Shown: positions 14,176 through 23,210 of the stretch, piece by piece
How the letters are laid out: each line of letters begins with the position of its first letter
How positions within the stretch are numbered: position 1 is the first letter of the stretch
Source: Bacteroidaceae bacterium
GTDB lineage: Bacteria; Bacteroidota; Bacteroidia; Bacteroidales; Bacteroidaceae
Reading direction: 5' to 3'
DNA: 38,152 nucleotides
Assembly (NCBI GenBank): GCA_016302965.1
Contig: JAEDMP010000016.1
Coordinates: forward strand, 1 to 38,152
Translations under genes and position numbers: made by a program
Notes under the pieces: model-generated
What the model saw: the letters and a program-made list of their open reading frames with translations, nothing else
Told to the model about the DNA's origin: nothing
Databases searched by the model: none

Positions 14176-15651
14176 ATGAACCCCATTCCCCAACTTCTCC
14201 ACCAAAGGCTGCTCCAAGCCTTTCCCGCCACGCCTACGGCAGAGCAGCTGCAGGCAATGGAGTGTTTTGTGGAGTTTATGACCGACAGTTCACCCTATCA
14301 GTCGCTCATGATTCTGAAAGGGTCGGCAGGAACAGGCAAGACCACACTCGCGGCTGCCATCGTCAGGGCTATGACCGGATTGCGCCAGCGCATTGTGCTG
14401 CTCGCTCCGACAGGCAGGGCGGCCAAGGTGATGGAGACCTATTCGGGACATATCGCCTTCACCATCCACCGGCGCATCTACCGCCAGAAGGTGGCAGGAG
14501 GCTTCGCTCCCTTCACCCTGGGCAACAACCTGCTGCGCGACTGCCTGTTCATTGTCGATGAAAGTTCGATGATTGCCAACAGGGGCATGACCGACAGCAG
14601 TTTCGGAACAGGATGTCTGCTCGACGACCTCGTGAACTATGTCTATCAGGGGGAGAGCTGCCGGCTGCTGCTCATCGGCGACAGCGCCCAGTTGCCCCCC
14701 GTGGGCGAAGCGGAGAGCCCGGCCCTGCAGGCCGAGGTGATGGAGGGATATGGCATGAGGATATACGAAGCCCAACTCAACCAGGTGCTGCGCCAAAGCC
14801 AGCAGTCGGGCATTCTCTACAATGCCACCCGCATCCGACAACTCATCACCCACGACGAGCTGACCCAGCTGCCCCTCATCCGGCTGCAGGGGTTTGCCGA
14901 TGTGAGTGTGGTCATGGGCAACGAACTGATAGAGACCTTGGCCTCCTCCTATGCCCAAGTGGGAACAGACGACACCATCGTGCTCACCCGCAGCAACAAG
15001 CGGGCCAACATCTATAACCAGGGCATACGCGCCCGCATCCTCGACCGGGAAGAGGAAATCTCGTCCGGCGACATGCTCATGATTGTCAAGAACAACTACC
15101 ACTGGGCGGCAGCCCTGGGACTGCAGAAAGAGGAAGAAGCGCCCAAACTCACCTTCATCGCCAACGGCGACCGGGCCATCGTAAGACGCGTGAGAAACGA
15201 GCGCAGTTTCTACGGACTGCGTTTCGTCGACCTCACCCTCAACTTTCCCGACTACGACCAGCTGGAACTGACGGTGACGGCCGTGCTCGACTCGCTGCTC
15301 GCCGAGGCTCCCGCACTGACCAAGGAACAGCAGCAGGCTCTCTTCGAAGGCGTGATGGCCGACTATGCTGACATCCCCCACAAACGGGAGCGCATGGAGA
15401 AAATCAAACAGGATCCCTACTACAACGCCCTGCAAGTGAAATTCGCCTATGCCGTGACCTGCCACAAGGCACAGGGCGGGCAATGGGAACATGTTTATAT
15501 CGACCAGGGCTACATGACCGACGAGATGCTCACACCCGACTATATCCACTGGCTCTACACCGCCTTCACCCGTGCATCGGGCAAGGTGTTTCTCGTCAAC
15601 TGGCCCAAGGAACAACTCGCCCCCAACCCCAACAAAGATGATGAACGATGA
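14176..15651 (+). CDS. RecD-like SF1 DNA helicase / AAA ATPase
   Basis: 491 residues. Walker A is GSAGTGKTT at 49-57, Walker B/motif II is DESSM at 128-132, and motif III GDSAQLPPVG at 168-177 contains the Gln that couples hydrolysis to DNA binding. The C-terminus holds the UvrD_C_2 segment with VTCHKAQGGQWEHVYID and the final motif LYTAFTRAS. This is the compact RecD-like/Dda-like helicase common in Bacteroidota, far smaller than RecD2 and lacking its N-terminal helix-hairpin-helix region. Probable 5'-3' polarity is inferred from the family. The stop overlaps the start of the next gene in ATGA, giving translational coupling. Its repair or replication role is not determined. Confidence 0.85.
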   Translation: MNPIPQLLHQRLLQAFPATPTAEQLQAMECFVEFMTDSSPYQSLMILKGSAGTGKTTLAAAIVRAMTGLRQRIVLLAPTGRAAKVMETYSGHIAFTIHRRIYRQKVAGGFAPFTLGNNLLRDCLFIVDESSMIANRGMTDSSFGTGCLLDDLVNYVYQGESCRLLLIGDSAQLPPVGEAESPALQAEVMEGYGMRIYEAQLNQVLRQSQQSGILYNATRIRQLITHDELTQLPLIRLQGFADVSVVMGNELIETLASSYAQVGTDDTIVLTRSNKRANIYNQGIRARILDREEEISSGDMLMIVKNNYHWAAALGLQKEEEAPKLTFIANGDRAIVRRVRNERSFYGLRFVDLTLNFPDYDQLELTVTAVLDSLLAEAPALTKEQQQALFEGVMADYADIPHKRERMEKIKQDPYYNALQVKFAYAVTCHKAQGGQWEHVYIDQGYMTDEMLTPDYIHWLYTAFTRASGKVFLVNWPKEQLAPNPNKDDER

Positions 15652-16232
15652 TTACAGTAGGCATCAATGACCAGATGGACTCCATGATTCTAGAACAGGA
15701 ACTCATGATGGTAACTCCCCAACGGCGGGAGAAAGCCCTCGCCTTCAAGCATGAGCAGGGCCGACGGCTGTCGGTGGCTGCATTCCGGCTGCTGCAGACC
15801 GAACTCGAAGAAAAATTCCACATCAGCGGCGACCTCACCTTCGGCTATGCCGACAACGGCAAACCCTTTCTCCTCCACTATCCCCAACTCGATTTCAGCC
15901 TCAGCCACTGCTCGAAAGGGGTGGCATGCGCCATCAGCGACGAGTGCCCCGTCGGCATCGACATCGAACGCATCCGCAACTACAACCGGCAACTCGCCGA
16001 GAGAGTGTTGTCGGCCGAAGAACTGGAGGCAACGGAAAGCCACCCCCACCCCGATGTGGCCTTTATCGAACTGTGGACCCGCAAGGAGGCACTGCTCAAG
16101 ATGACGGGAGAAGGCATACGGGATGACCTGAGGAAAGTGCTCTACGGACCGCTGTATGAAAGTGTCGAATGGACCACTACCATCAAGCAGGAGCGAGGAT
16201 GGATATGCACCATAGCGGCCCAAAAACGATAA
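15648..16232 (+). CDS. 4'-phosphopantetheinyl transferase superfamily protein
   Basis: Transfers phosphopantetheine from CoA to a serine of acyl or peptidyl carrier proteins. At 194 residues it is a short Sfp/Gsp-type enzyme. The magnesium-binding motif GIDIE is at 103-107 and the second signature WTRKEALLK at 143-151; NGKPFL and FSLSHC before them are also typical. The start overlaps the helicase stop by 4 nt. The target carrier protein is not in the window. It may be the cell's main enzyme for fatty-acid ACP or a dedicated one for flexirubin or aryl-polyene-like synthesis; the sequence cannot tell. Confidence 0.88.
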   Translation: MITVGINDQMDSMILEQELMMVTPQRREKALAFKHEQGRRLSVAAFRLLQTELEEKFHISGDLTFGYADNGKPFLLHYPQLDFSLSHCSKGVACAISDECPVGIDIERIRNYNRQLAERVLSAEELEATESHPHPDVAFIELWTRKEALLKMTGEGIRDDLRKVLYGPLYESVEWTTTIKQERGWICTIAAQKR

Positions 16233-16302
16233 GGATTGGGAAAACATCCACTTTATGAGAAAGAAAAAGTGACATTTTTTTCTCATTTTCAATAAAATGG
16301 AG

Positions 16303-16310
16303 TACCTTTG
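16303..16310 (+). promoter_or_regulatory. -7 box for alaS
   Basis: TACCTTTG, 49 nt upstream of the alaS ATG; the -33 region is a T-rich tract without a clear TTTG. Confidence 0.5.
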
Positions 16311-16359
16311 CAGCCAAAAACCTATTCATAACGGAAAAAATAACAATAAATATTAAGAT

Positions 16360-18981
16360 ATGATGACAGCAAACGAAATCCGCGAGTCGTTCAAGACCTT
16401 TTTCGAATCGAAAGGACATGCCATCGTGCCCTCTGCACCGATGGTAATCAAAGATGACCCCACACTGATGTTCACCAATGCGGGTATGAACCAATGGAAA
16501 GACATTATCCTTGGCACACGTGACCCCGAGCCACGTCGCCGCGCCGACTCCCAGAAGTGTCTGCGCGTAAGCGGCAAGCACAACGACCTGGAAGAGGTGG
16601 GTCATGACACCTACCACCACACCATGTTCGAAATGCTGGGCAACTGGAGTTTCGGCGATTACTTCAAGGAAGGCGCCATTGACATGGCATGGGAATATCT
16701 CGTGGATGTACTGCATCTCGACCCCAAAGACCTCTACGTCACTGTCTTCGAAGGCTCCAAAGAGGAGAACCTCGATCGCGACGACGAGGCTGCCGGCTAC
16801 TGGCTGAAGCATGTGCCTGCCGACCATATCATCAACGGCAACAAGCACGACAACTTCTGGGAGATGGGCGACACGGGACCCTGCGGTCCCTGCTCTGAAA
16901 TCCACCTCGACTCTCGCACCGAAGAAGAGAAGGCCAAGGTGCCCGGACGCGAGTTGGTGAACAAGGATGACCCCCAGGTGATTGAAATCTGGAACCTCGT
17001 GTTCATGCAGTTCAACCGCAAGGCCGACGGTTCCTTGGAAAAACTCTCGATGAACGTTATCGACACGGGTATGGGCTTCGAGCGTCTGGTACGCGCCCTG
17101 CAGGGCAAGCACTCCAACTATGACACCGACGTATTCCAGCCGGTCATCAAGGAGATGGAACGCCTCACGGGCATGGCCTATGGCAAGGACGAGAACACCG
17201 ACGTGGCCATGCGCGTCATCGCCGACCACCTGAGAGCCGTTTCCTTCTCGATTGCCGACGGACAGCTGCCCTCCAATGCCAAGGCTGGCTATGTCATCCG
17301 CCGCATCCTTCGCCGTGCCGTGCGCTATGCCTACACCTTCCTCAACCAGAAGGAGGCCTTCATGTTCAAACTGCTGCCCGTATTCATCCATGAGATGGGC
17401 GGTGCCTATCCCGAACTCTCCGCCCAGCGCGAACTCATCAGCAAGGTGATGAAGGAAGAGGAGGAGTCGTTCCTCCGCACCCTCGACAAGGGCATCAGCA
17501 TGCTCAACACCGCCATGGAGTCCCTCAAGGCCCAAGGCAAGACCGAACTCGACGGCACCCAGGCTTTCCGCCTCTTCGACACCTATGGCTTCCCCCTCGA
17601 CCTCACCGAACTCATCTGCCGCGAAAACGGCATGACCGTCGACGAAAAACAGTTTGACGAGGAGATGCAGAAACAGAAGGAGCGTGCCCGCAACGCCGCC
17701 CAGGTGGAGAACAGCGACTGGGTGGAACTGCAAGTCGGCGAACAGCAGTTCGTGGGCTATGACTTCACCGAGCACGACTGCCACATCCTGCGCTACCGCC
17801 AGGTGACCCAGAAGAAGAACAGCTATTATGAACTCGTGCTCGACACCACTCCCTTCTATGGTGAGATGGGTGGACAGGTGGGCGACTGCGGTGTGCTCGT
17901 CAGTGAGCACGAGACCGTGGAAATCATCGATACCAAGCGCGAAAACAACCAGAGCATCCATATCGTGAAGAAGTTGCCCCAGCATCCCGAGGCCGACTTC
18001 ATGGCTTGCGTCGACACCGACAAGCGTCTAGCCAGCGCCGCCAACCATACCGCTACCCACCTGCTCGACTATGCACTGAAACAGGTGCTGGGCGACCATG
18101 TGGAACAGAAGGGTTCATTCGTGAGCCCCGACACCCTGCGCTTCGACTTCGCCCACTTCCAGAAGGTGACCGACGAGGAACTGCGCCAAGTGGAGCGTCT
18201 GGTGAACGATATGATCCGTCAAGACCTGCCGCTCGACGAACACCGTGACACACCGCTCGAAGAGGCACGCAAGATGGGAGCCATCGCCCTCTTCGGTGAG
18301 AAATACGGCGACAAGGTGAGAGTGGTACGCTTCGGACCCTCCTGCGAGTTCTGTGGCGGTATCCACGCCCTCAGCACCGGACGCATCGGCATGTTCAAGA
18401 TTGTCAGCGAAAGCAGCGTGGCAGCCGGCATCCGCCGTATCGAAGCCAAGACCGGCGGCCAGTGCGAAGAGATGATGTATCTGCTCGAAGACAGCATCAA
18501 GGCTATCCGCGCCCTCTTCAACAATGCCAAAGACCTGCGCTCCGTCATCGAGAAATACATCGAGGAACACGACACGATGAAGAAGAGCATTGAGCAGTTC
18601 CAGGCCCAGGCCGTGGAGCGTGCCAAGACCTCGCTCATCGAGAAAGCCCGCATCATAAACGGCGTGACCGTTGTTGCCGCAGTTCTGCCCATGCCCGCCC
18701 AGAGCGCCAAAGACCTGGCATTCAAGATTCGCCAGGAGGTGAGCCAAAACCTGCTCTGTGTGCTCGGCACCGTGGACCATGACAAACCGACCCTCAGCGT
18801 GATGATGAGCGACGACCTCGTGGCCGACCATCAGCTCAATGCCGGACAGATGGTGCGTGAAGCCGCCAAACTCATCCAGGGCGGCGGCGGTGGACAGCCC
18901 CACTATGCCACAGCTGGAGGAAAGAATGCAGACGGCCTGAGTGCCGCCGTAGACAAGGTGGTGGAGTTGGCTGCACTCTAA
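16360..18981 (+). CDS. alaS: Alanine-tRNA ligase
   Basis: Charges tRNA-Ala and hydrolyses mischarged Ser and Gly. At 873 residues it is full length. The class II catalytic core is at the N-terminus: MFTNAGMNQWKD, then SQKCLRVSGKHNDLEEVG and HHTMFEMLGNWSFGDYF (motif 2 region), and NTDVAMRVIADHLRA. The editing domain carries the zinc site H563xxxH567 (NHTATH) with C665 and H669 in CEFCGGIH. The C-Ala region ends the protein, with a GGGGGQPHYATAGG stretch. Preceded by its own -7 box; the CorA-type gene follows after 55 nt and may be read through. Confidence 0.97.
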   Translation: MMTANEIRESFKTFFESKGHAIVPSAPMVIKDDPTLMFTNAGMNQWKDIILGTRDPEPRRRADSQKCLRVSGKHNDLEEVGHDTYHHTMFEMLGNWSFGDYFKEGAIDMAWEYLVDVLHLDPKDLYVTVFEGSKEENLDRDDEAAGYWLKHVPADHIINGNKHDNFWEMGDTGPCGPCSEIHLDSRTEEEKAKVPGRELVNKDDPQVIEIWNLVFMQFNRKADGSLEKLSMNVIDTGMGFERLVRALQGKHSNYDTDVFQPVIKEMERLTGMAYGKDENTDVAMRVIADHLRAVSFSIADGQLPSNAKAGYVIRRILRRAVRYAYTFLNQKEAFMFKLLPVFIHEMGGAYPELSAQRELISKVMKEEEESFLRTLDKGISMLNTAMESLKAQGKTELDGTQAFRLFDTYGFPLDLTELICRENGMTVDEKQFDEEMQKQKERARNAAQVENSDWVELQVGEQQFVGYDFTEHDCHILRYRQVTQKKNSYYELVLDTTPFYGEMGGQVGDCGVLVSEHETVEIIDTKRENNQSIHIVKKLPQHPEADFMACVDTDKRLASAANHTATHLLDYALKQVLGDHVEQKGSFVSPDTLRFDFAHFQKVTDEELRQVERLVNDMIRQDLPLDEHRDTPLEEARKMGAIALFGEKYGDKVRVVRFGPSCEFCGGIHALSTGRIGMFKIVSESSVAAGIRRIEAKTGGQCEEMMYLLEDSIKAIRALFNNAKDLRSVIEKYIEEHDTMKKSIEQFQAQAVERAKTSLIEKARIINGVTVVAAVLPMPAQSAKDLAFKIRQEVSQNLLCVLGTVDHDKPTLSVMMSDDLVADHQLNAGQMVREAAKLIQGGGGGQPHYATAGGKNADGLSAAVDKVVELAAL

Positions 18982-19036
18982 GTCGGCCTCCTCTCCCACC
19001 CAGTAGAGGATACCATCCAACCAAGGAGAAAAAAGC

Positions 19037-19963
19037 ATGAGAACATACTGGAACACTGTCGGCGGTCTTCAGATGATTGACGAATGGCAGCCAAACTGCT
19101 GGATACAGGTAACCTGCCCTACGCAGGAAGACCAAGACCTGCTGGAGAAGAAATTCAACATCCCCGACTATTTCTTCTCCGACGTGAGCGATACTGATGA
19201 GCGCGCCCGTTACGAATATGATGACGGGTGGATGCTCATCATCCTCCGTATTCCTTACGTCAAGGAAATCAAGTCGAGAACACCCTACACCACCGTCCCT
19301 CTCGGTATCATCCACAAACGTGACGTCACCATCACCGTCTGTTACTATGAGACGAACATGATGATCGACTTTGTCAGTTTCCAACAGAAGAGGGGCGAGG
19401 GTTTTACCGACCACGTCGACATGATTTTCCGGCTGTTCCTCTCCTCTGCCGTCTGGTATCTGAAACGTTTGAAACAAATCAGCAACCTCATCGAGAAAGC
19501 CAAGCGTAACCTCGACCGCGAGGTGAACAACGAAAGCCTCATCGGCCTCAGCCGCCTGCAGGACTCGCTCACCTATTTCATCACCTCCATCCGAGGCAAC
19601 GAGACGCTGCTCTCCAAACTGAAGTTCAAACTCCAGATCGACGAGTTGGACGCCGACCTCATCGAAGATGTCAACATCGAGATGACCCAGGCACGCGAAA
19701 CCACCAATATCTACTCCAACATCCTGGAGTCGACCATGGACACCTACTCGAGCATCATCAACAACAACATGAATACCGTGATGCGAACGCTCACCAGCGT
19801 CTCCATTCTCATGATGTTCCCCACCCTCATTGCCAGCCTTTTTGGCATGAATCTCATCAATGGCATGGAGACCAGCCCCTACGGATTCATCGTTGCTTTG
19901 GTCATCTCAGTGGCCATTTCCGGCTTGTTTTGGTGGATTTTCCGCTATAAAAGACTGATTTAA
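19037..19963 (+). CDS. CorA-family divalent metal ion transporter
   Basis: 308 residues. A long acidic and helical cytoplasmic N-terminal part is followed by two C-terminal membrane helices (about residues 248-268 and 280-302). The selectivity-filter signature is present as FGMN, with GMN at 270-272, at the end of the first helix. CorA proteins are pentameric channels for Mg2+ and sometimes Co2+ or Ni2+; ZntB-like relatives move Zn2+, and the sequence does not decide. NLINGME after GMN differs from the NFxxMPE form of the classical branch. It follows alaS by 55 nt without a clear promoter. Confidence 0.85.
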   Translation: MRTYWNTVGGLQMIDEWQPNCWIQVTCPTQEDQDLLEKKFNIPDYFFSDVSDTDERARYEYDDGWMLIILRIPYVKEIKSRTPYTTVPLGIIHKRDVTITVCYYETNMMIDFVSFQQKRGEGFTDHVDMIFRLFLSSAVWYLKRLKQISNLIEKAKRNLDREVNNESLIGLSRLQDSLTYFITSIRGNETLLSKLKFKLQIDELDADLIEDVNIEMTQARETTNIYSNILESTMDTYSSIINNNMNTVMRTLTSVSILMMFPTLIASLFGMNLINGMETSPYGFIVALVISVAISGLFWWIFRYKRLI

Positions 19964-20017
19964 AGAGAAAAAACAAAAATAATTCCATTTTTTAGGAGAT
20001 AATTCAATTATTTTCAT

Positions 20018-20025
20018 TAAGTTTG
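20018..20025 (+). promoter_or_regulatory. -7 box for the DUF349 gene
   Basis: TAAGTTTG about 46 nt upstream of the start; TTAG lies 22 nt further upstream as a weak -33 box. Confidence 0.45.
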
Positions 20026-20070
20026 CGCTGAATTTGAACCAAATAGAAACGTGAACCAAACAAACATTGC

Positions 20071-21846
20071 ATGACGATGGACTCTCAAGAAAAAGCTACC
20101 GAAATGACTTTGCCCGTTGAAAATCTCGACAACAAAGAGGAAAGTGCCAGAAAGCAGTATGCCACCAAGAAGGAAGTGGTAGAACGTGTCAAGGAACTGG
20201 CACACGGAGAAGACATTCCCCAAAAGGAGGAAGTGGACTATCTCAAGACCGTGTTCTACAAACTCCATACCGCCGAAAGAGAAGCCACTCTCAAGGCTTT
20301 CATCGAAGGTGGAGGCGACCCTGAGACCTACCAGATTACACCCGATGAAGACGAAGAGGTGTTCAAGGCTGAGATGGGACTCATCAGGGAACGCAGGGCG
20401 CAGTATCTGAAAGAACAGGAACTGGAGAAGGAAGCCAACCTCCAAAGGAAACTCGAGATTATCGAGAAAATCAAGGCTATGCTCACCACGCCCGAAGAGG
20501 CCAACCAGAGTTATCAGGACTTCAAGGCTCTGCAGCAGGAGTGGAAGGAAATCAAGAACGTGCCCGCTGCCAATGCCAGCGAGCTCTGGCGTAATTATCA
20601 GCTCTACGTGGAGCAGTTCTACGACCTGCTGAAACTCAACAATGAGGCCAGGGAATACGACTTCAAGAAGAATCTTGAGACCAAAACCAAACTCTGCGAG
20701 GCAGCCGAAACTCTTGCCGAACTGGACGATTGCATCAGTGCCTTCCGCCAACTGCAGGAACTGCATACAAAATACCGTGAGACCGGTCCCGTGGCCAAGG
20801 AATTCCGCGAAGAAATCTGGCAACGCTTCAAGGCGGCTTCCACCATTATCAACAAGCGTCACCAGCAGCATTTCGAAGAACTCCGCGCACGTGAGGAGGA
20901 GAATCTCCAGAAGAAGACCGAACTCTGCGAAAAGATTGAGGCAATCAACACCCGGGAGATGAAAGGCTCTGCCGACTGGGACAATGCTACCAAGGAGATT
21001 ATCGCCATCCAGGCTGAGTGGAAGAATATCGGCTTCGCTCCCCAGAAGATGAACGTGAAAATCTTCGAGCGTTTCCGTGCCTCATGCGACAGTTTCTTTG
21101 CCCGCAAGACGGAGTATTTCAGAGACCTGAAGCAGGGCTACAAAGAGAATGCCGAGAAGAAACGTGCCCTTATCGCCCGTGCCAACGAACTGAAAGACAA
21201 CACCGACTGGAAGAATACCGCCAACCTCTTCCTGGAACTGCAGAAAGAGTGGAAGACCATCGGCCCTGTACCCAAGAAGCAGGGCGACCAACTCTGGGAG
21301 GAGTTCCTTGCTGCCTGCAACTCTTTCTTCGAGGCACGCAAGGCCGCCACGTCGGGTCAGCGCAACGAGGAGCATGCCAACCTCAGTCAGAAGAAGGCAC
21401 TCATTGCCCAACTGCAGGCGCTCATCGAGAATCCCGCAGAAAACCTTCAGGAAGAGGTGCAGAAGATTGTGGAGCAGTATGGCAAGATTGGCCACGTGCC
21501 CTACAAGGAGAAAGACAAGCTCTATGAGGCTTACCATGCCGCTCTCGACAAACTCTACAAGGAGTTGAATGTGAACGTTGCCAAGAGACGTCTCGACAAT
21601 TTCAAGAGCCGTATCAAGAATGTAGCCGACCAGGGTGGCACGCTCGACAGCGAGCGCGCACGCCTCATGCGCCAATATGAGACGGTGAAGCAGGAGGTGA
21701 AGACCTACGAGAACAACCTCGGCTTCCTCAATGCCAGCAGCAAGAAGGGCAACAGCCTCATCGACGAGATGAACCGCAAGATGCAGAAACTGAAAGACGA
21801 GCTGGCCCTGTTGAAGGAGAAGATCAAGGCCATCGATGCCAACTGA
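20071..21846 (+). CDS. DUF349 repeat protein
   Basis: 591 residues, highly charged and almost entirely helical. Repeated units of about 70-75 residues contain the DUF349 pattern of an LQxEWKxIG or LQQEWKEIK stretch followed by xLWxxFxxACxxFF and a basic helix. I can count about five (for example around LQQEWKEI, IQAEWKNIGFAP, LQKEWKTIGPVP). A terminal coiled coil (MNRKMQKLKDELALLKEKI) ends the protein. No enzymatic motif is seen; DUF349 proteins have no settled function. Two ATGs (20071 and 20077) are equally possible starts. Followed by a strong terminator. Confidence 0.85.
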   Translation: MTMDSQEKATEMTLPVENLDNKEESARKQYATKKEVVERVKELAHGEDIPQKEEVDYLKTVFYKLHTAEREATLKAFIEGGGDPETYQITPDEDEEVFKAEMGLIRERRAQYLKEQELEKEANLQRKLEIIEKIKAMLTTPEEANQSYQDFKALQQEWKEIKNVPAANASELWRNYQLYVEQFYDLLKLNNEAREYDFKKNLETKTKLCEAAETLAELDDCISAFRQLQELHTKYRETGPVAKEFREEIWQRFKAASTIINKRHQQHFEELRAREEENLQKKTELCEKIEAINTREMKGSADWDNATKEIIAIQAEWKNIGFAPQKMNVKIFERFRASCDSFFARKTEYFRDLKQGYKENAEKKRALIARANELKDNTDWKNTANLFLELQKEWKTIGPVPKKQGDQLWEEFLAACNSFFEARKAATSGQRNEEHANLSQKKALIAQLQALIENPAENLQEEVQKIVEQYGKIGHVPYKEKDKLYEAYHAALDKLYKELNVNVAKRRLDNFKSRIKNVADQGGTLDSERARLMRQYETVKQEVKTYENNLGFLNASSKKGNSLIDEMNRKMQKLKDELALLKEKIKAIDAN

Positions 21847-21875
21847 TTTCCCATCAGCCAAACGATACCATCATC

Positions 21876-21924
21876 AAGAGGATGTTGCACCCATTGAGTG
21901 AATCAGGTGCAACATCCTCTTTTT
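21876..21924 (+). terminator. Rho-independent terminator of the DUF349 gene
   Basis: A stem of about 15 bp (21877-21891 with 21906-21920) around a 14-nt loop, ending in five T. Confidence 0.88.
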
Positions 21925-21953
21925 ATATCACGATTACTTCTCTTTCTGACCCC

Positions 21954-21995
21954 AAAAAGGGATTGCTGGCTTATCTCCACCAGCAATCCCTTTTT
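21954..21995. terminator. Bidirectional terminator between DUF349 and cydB
   Basis: AAAAAGGGATTGCTGG pairs with CCAGCAATCCCTTTTT around a 10-nt loop. There are A and T runs on both flanks, so it serves the minus-strand cyd operon and backs up the plus-strand terminator just before it. Confidence 0.88.
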
Positions 21996-22030
21996 GATTA
22001 TTGTTTGATTGTTGTTTGATTCATCAGAGG

Positions 22031-23176
22031 TCAATAAGCCTCATCCTGTGCAATCTCCTCCTTGGTGATGCGATGCTTGTCAATGCTGCGCCAGGCATAC
22101 ACAATATAGGTAAGCACAACAGGGATGAAGAGACTCACCCATGCCATGGTGCGAAGCGTGAACTCACTGCTGCAGGCATTGGCTATCGTGAGTGACGACT
22201 GCAGGTCGGCAGTAGAAGGATAGAAGGCTGTTTGGTTGAGTCCCACGGACACCAGCAAGGCAAACACCACCAGCACCACACCGATGCCGGCAAGCCAGAT
22301 GCCACGCAGATAAGTCTTGCAGACAACGGTGCGGATGATGGCAAAGAGCACCAGCACCACACCCACAAGCAACAGGACAGCAAGATACCAGAGATCGATG
22401 AAATTGTGAAGATACTTCAGCGGTTCCATCACGATGACACCCGTGACCGCATCATAGGCATAGCCATCTTTGAGAAGCGTACGCACGAGGAAGGCCACGA
22501 AGAAGATGACAAAGGGAACAGCAGCCCCAATCAGGCGGAGACGACCGCGGGCGATGATGTAATCGTCCTTCACATTGTTCATCACATAAAGGATGCCGAG
22601 CACCCGGGCCAGGAAAAAGACGGCAAAGCCCAACACCAGGTTCCAGGGGTCGAGCAGTGCATCCAGACCGTGAGAGGCATTGCCCCAACTGCTGATGACT
22701 GGGGCAGCGAAATCGGTGATGAGATTGTTCTTCTCCACCACGAAGTTACTGCCGTTGAAGAACGTGGCCACCGCACCGCCCAACAACAGCGGACCTACAA
22801 TGCCGTTGATGACGAGAAACCACTGGAAGGTTCGTACCCCGAGGAAATTACCCAACTTGTTCTGGAACTCATAGCTCACCGCCTGGAGCACAAACGAGAA
22901 GAGGATAATCATCCACAACCAGTAGGCTCCACCGAAACTGGTGCTGTAGAACAGGGGGAAGGAGGCGAAGAAAGCGCCACCGAAAGTAACCAGGGTAGTA
23001 AACGTGAACTCCCACTTGCGACCCGTAGAGTTGATAATCAACCTACGTTCCTCTGCCGTCTCTCCGAGAGAGAACAGCAGTGAGTTGGCTCCCTGTACGA
23101 AGAGCAGGAAGACCAGCAGGGCTCCCAGCAACGAAACGAGAACCCACCAATATTGTTGCAATGCTACATAATCCAT
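22031..23176 (-). CDS. cydB: Cytochrome bd ubiquinol oxidase subunit II
   Basis: 381-residue polytopic inner-membrane protein with about eight or nine membrane segments. The N-terminus (YWWVLVSLLGALLVFLLFVQGANSLLF) and the region INSTGRKWEFTFTTLVTFGGAFFASFPLFYS correspond to the conserved start of CydB. It pairs with CydA to form the quinol-oxidising, oxygen-reducing bd oxidase; CydB carries no haem itself but stabilises the complex. The gene follows cydA after 34 nt and ends before the bidirectional terminator. No CydX-like micro-gene is apparent after it. Confidence 0.93.
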   Translation of the reverse strand: MDYVALQQYWWVLVSLLGALLVFLLFVQGANSLLFSLGETAEERRLIINSTGRKWEFTFTTLVTFGGAFFASFPLFYSTSFGGAYWLWMIILFSFVLQAVSYEFQNKLGNFLGVRTFQWFLVINGIVGPLLLGGAVATFFNGSNFVVEKNNLITDFAAPVISSWGNASHGLDALLDPWNLVLGFAVFFLARVLGILYVMNNVKDDYIIARGRLRLIGAAVPFVIFFVAFLVRTLLKDGYAYDAVTGVIVMEPLKYLHNFIDLWYLAVLLLVGVVLVLFAIIRTVVCKTYLRGIWLAGIGVVLVVFALLVSVGLNQTAFYPSTADLQSSLTIANACSSEFTLRTMAWVSLFIPVVLTYIVYAWRSIDKHRITKEEIAQDEAY

Positions 23177-23210
23177 AATGAAGATCTATTAGAATGACTG
23201 TATATATATG

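Noticed and set aside
16183..17985. 600-codon open frame on the minus strand opposite alaS
   Set aside because: Long because of the codon bias of alaS; the product is a featureless His/Gly/Val/Leu-rich shadow.
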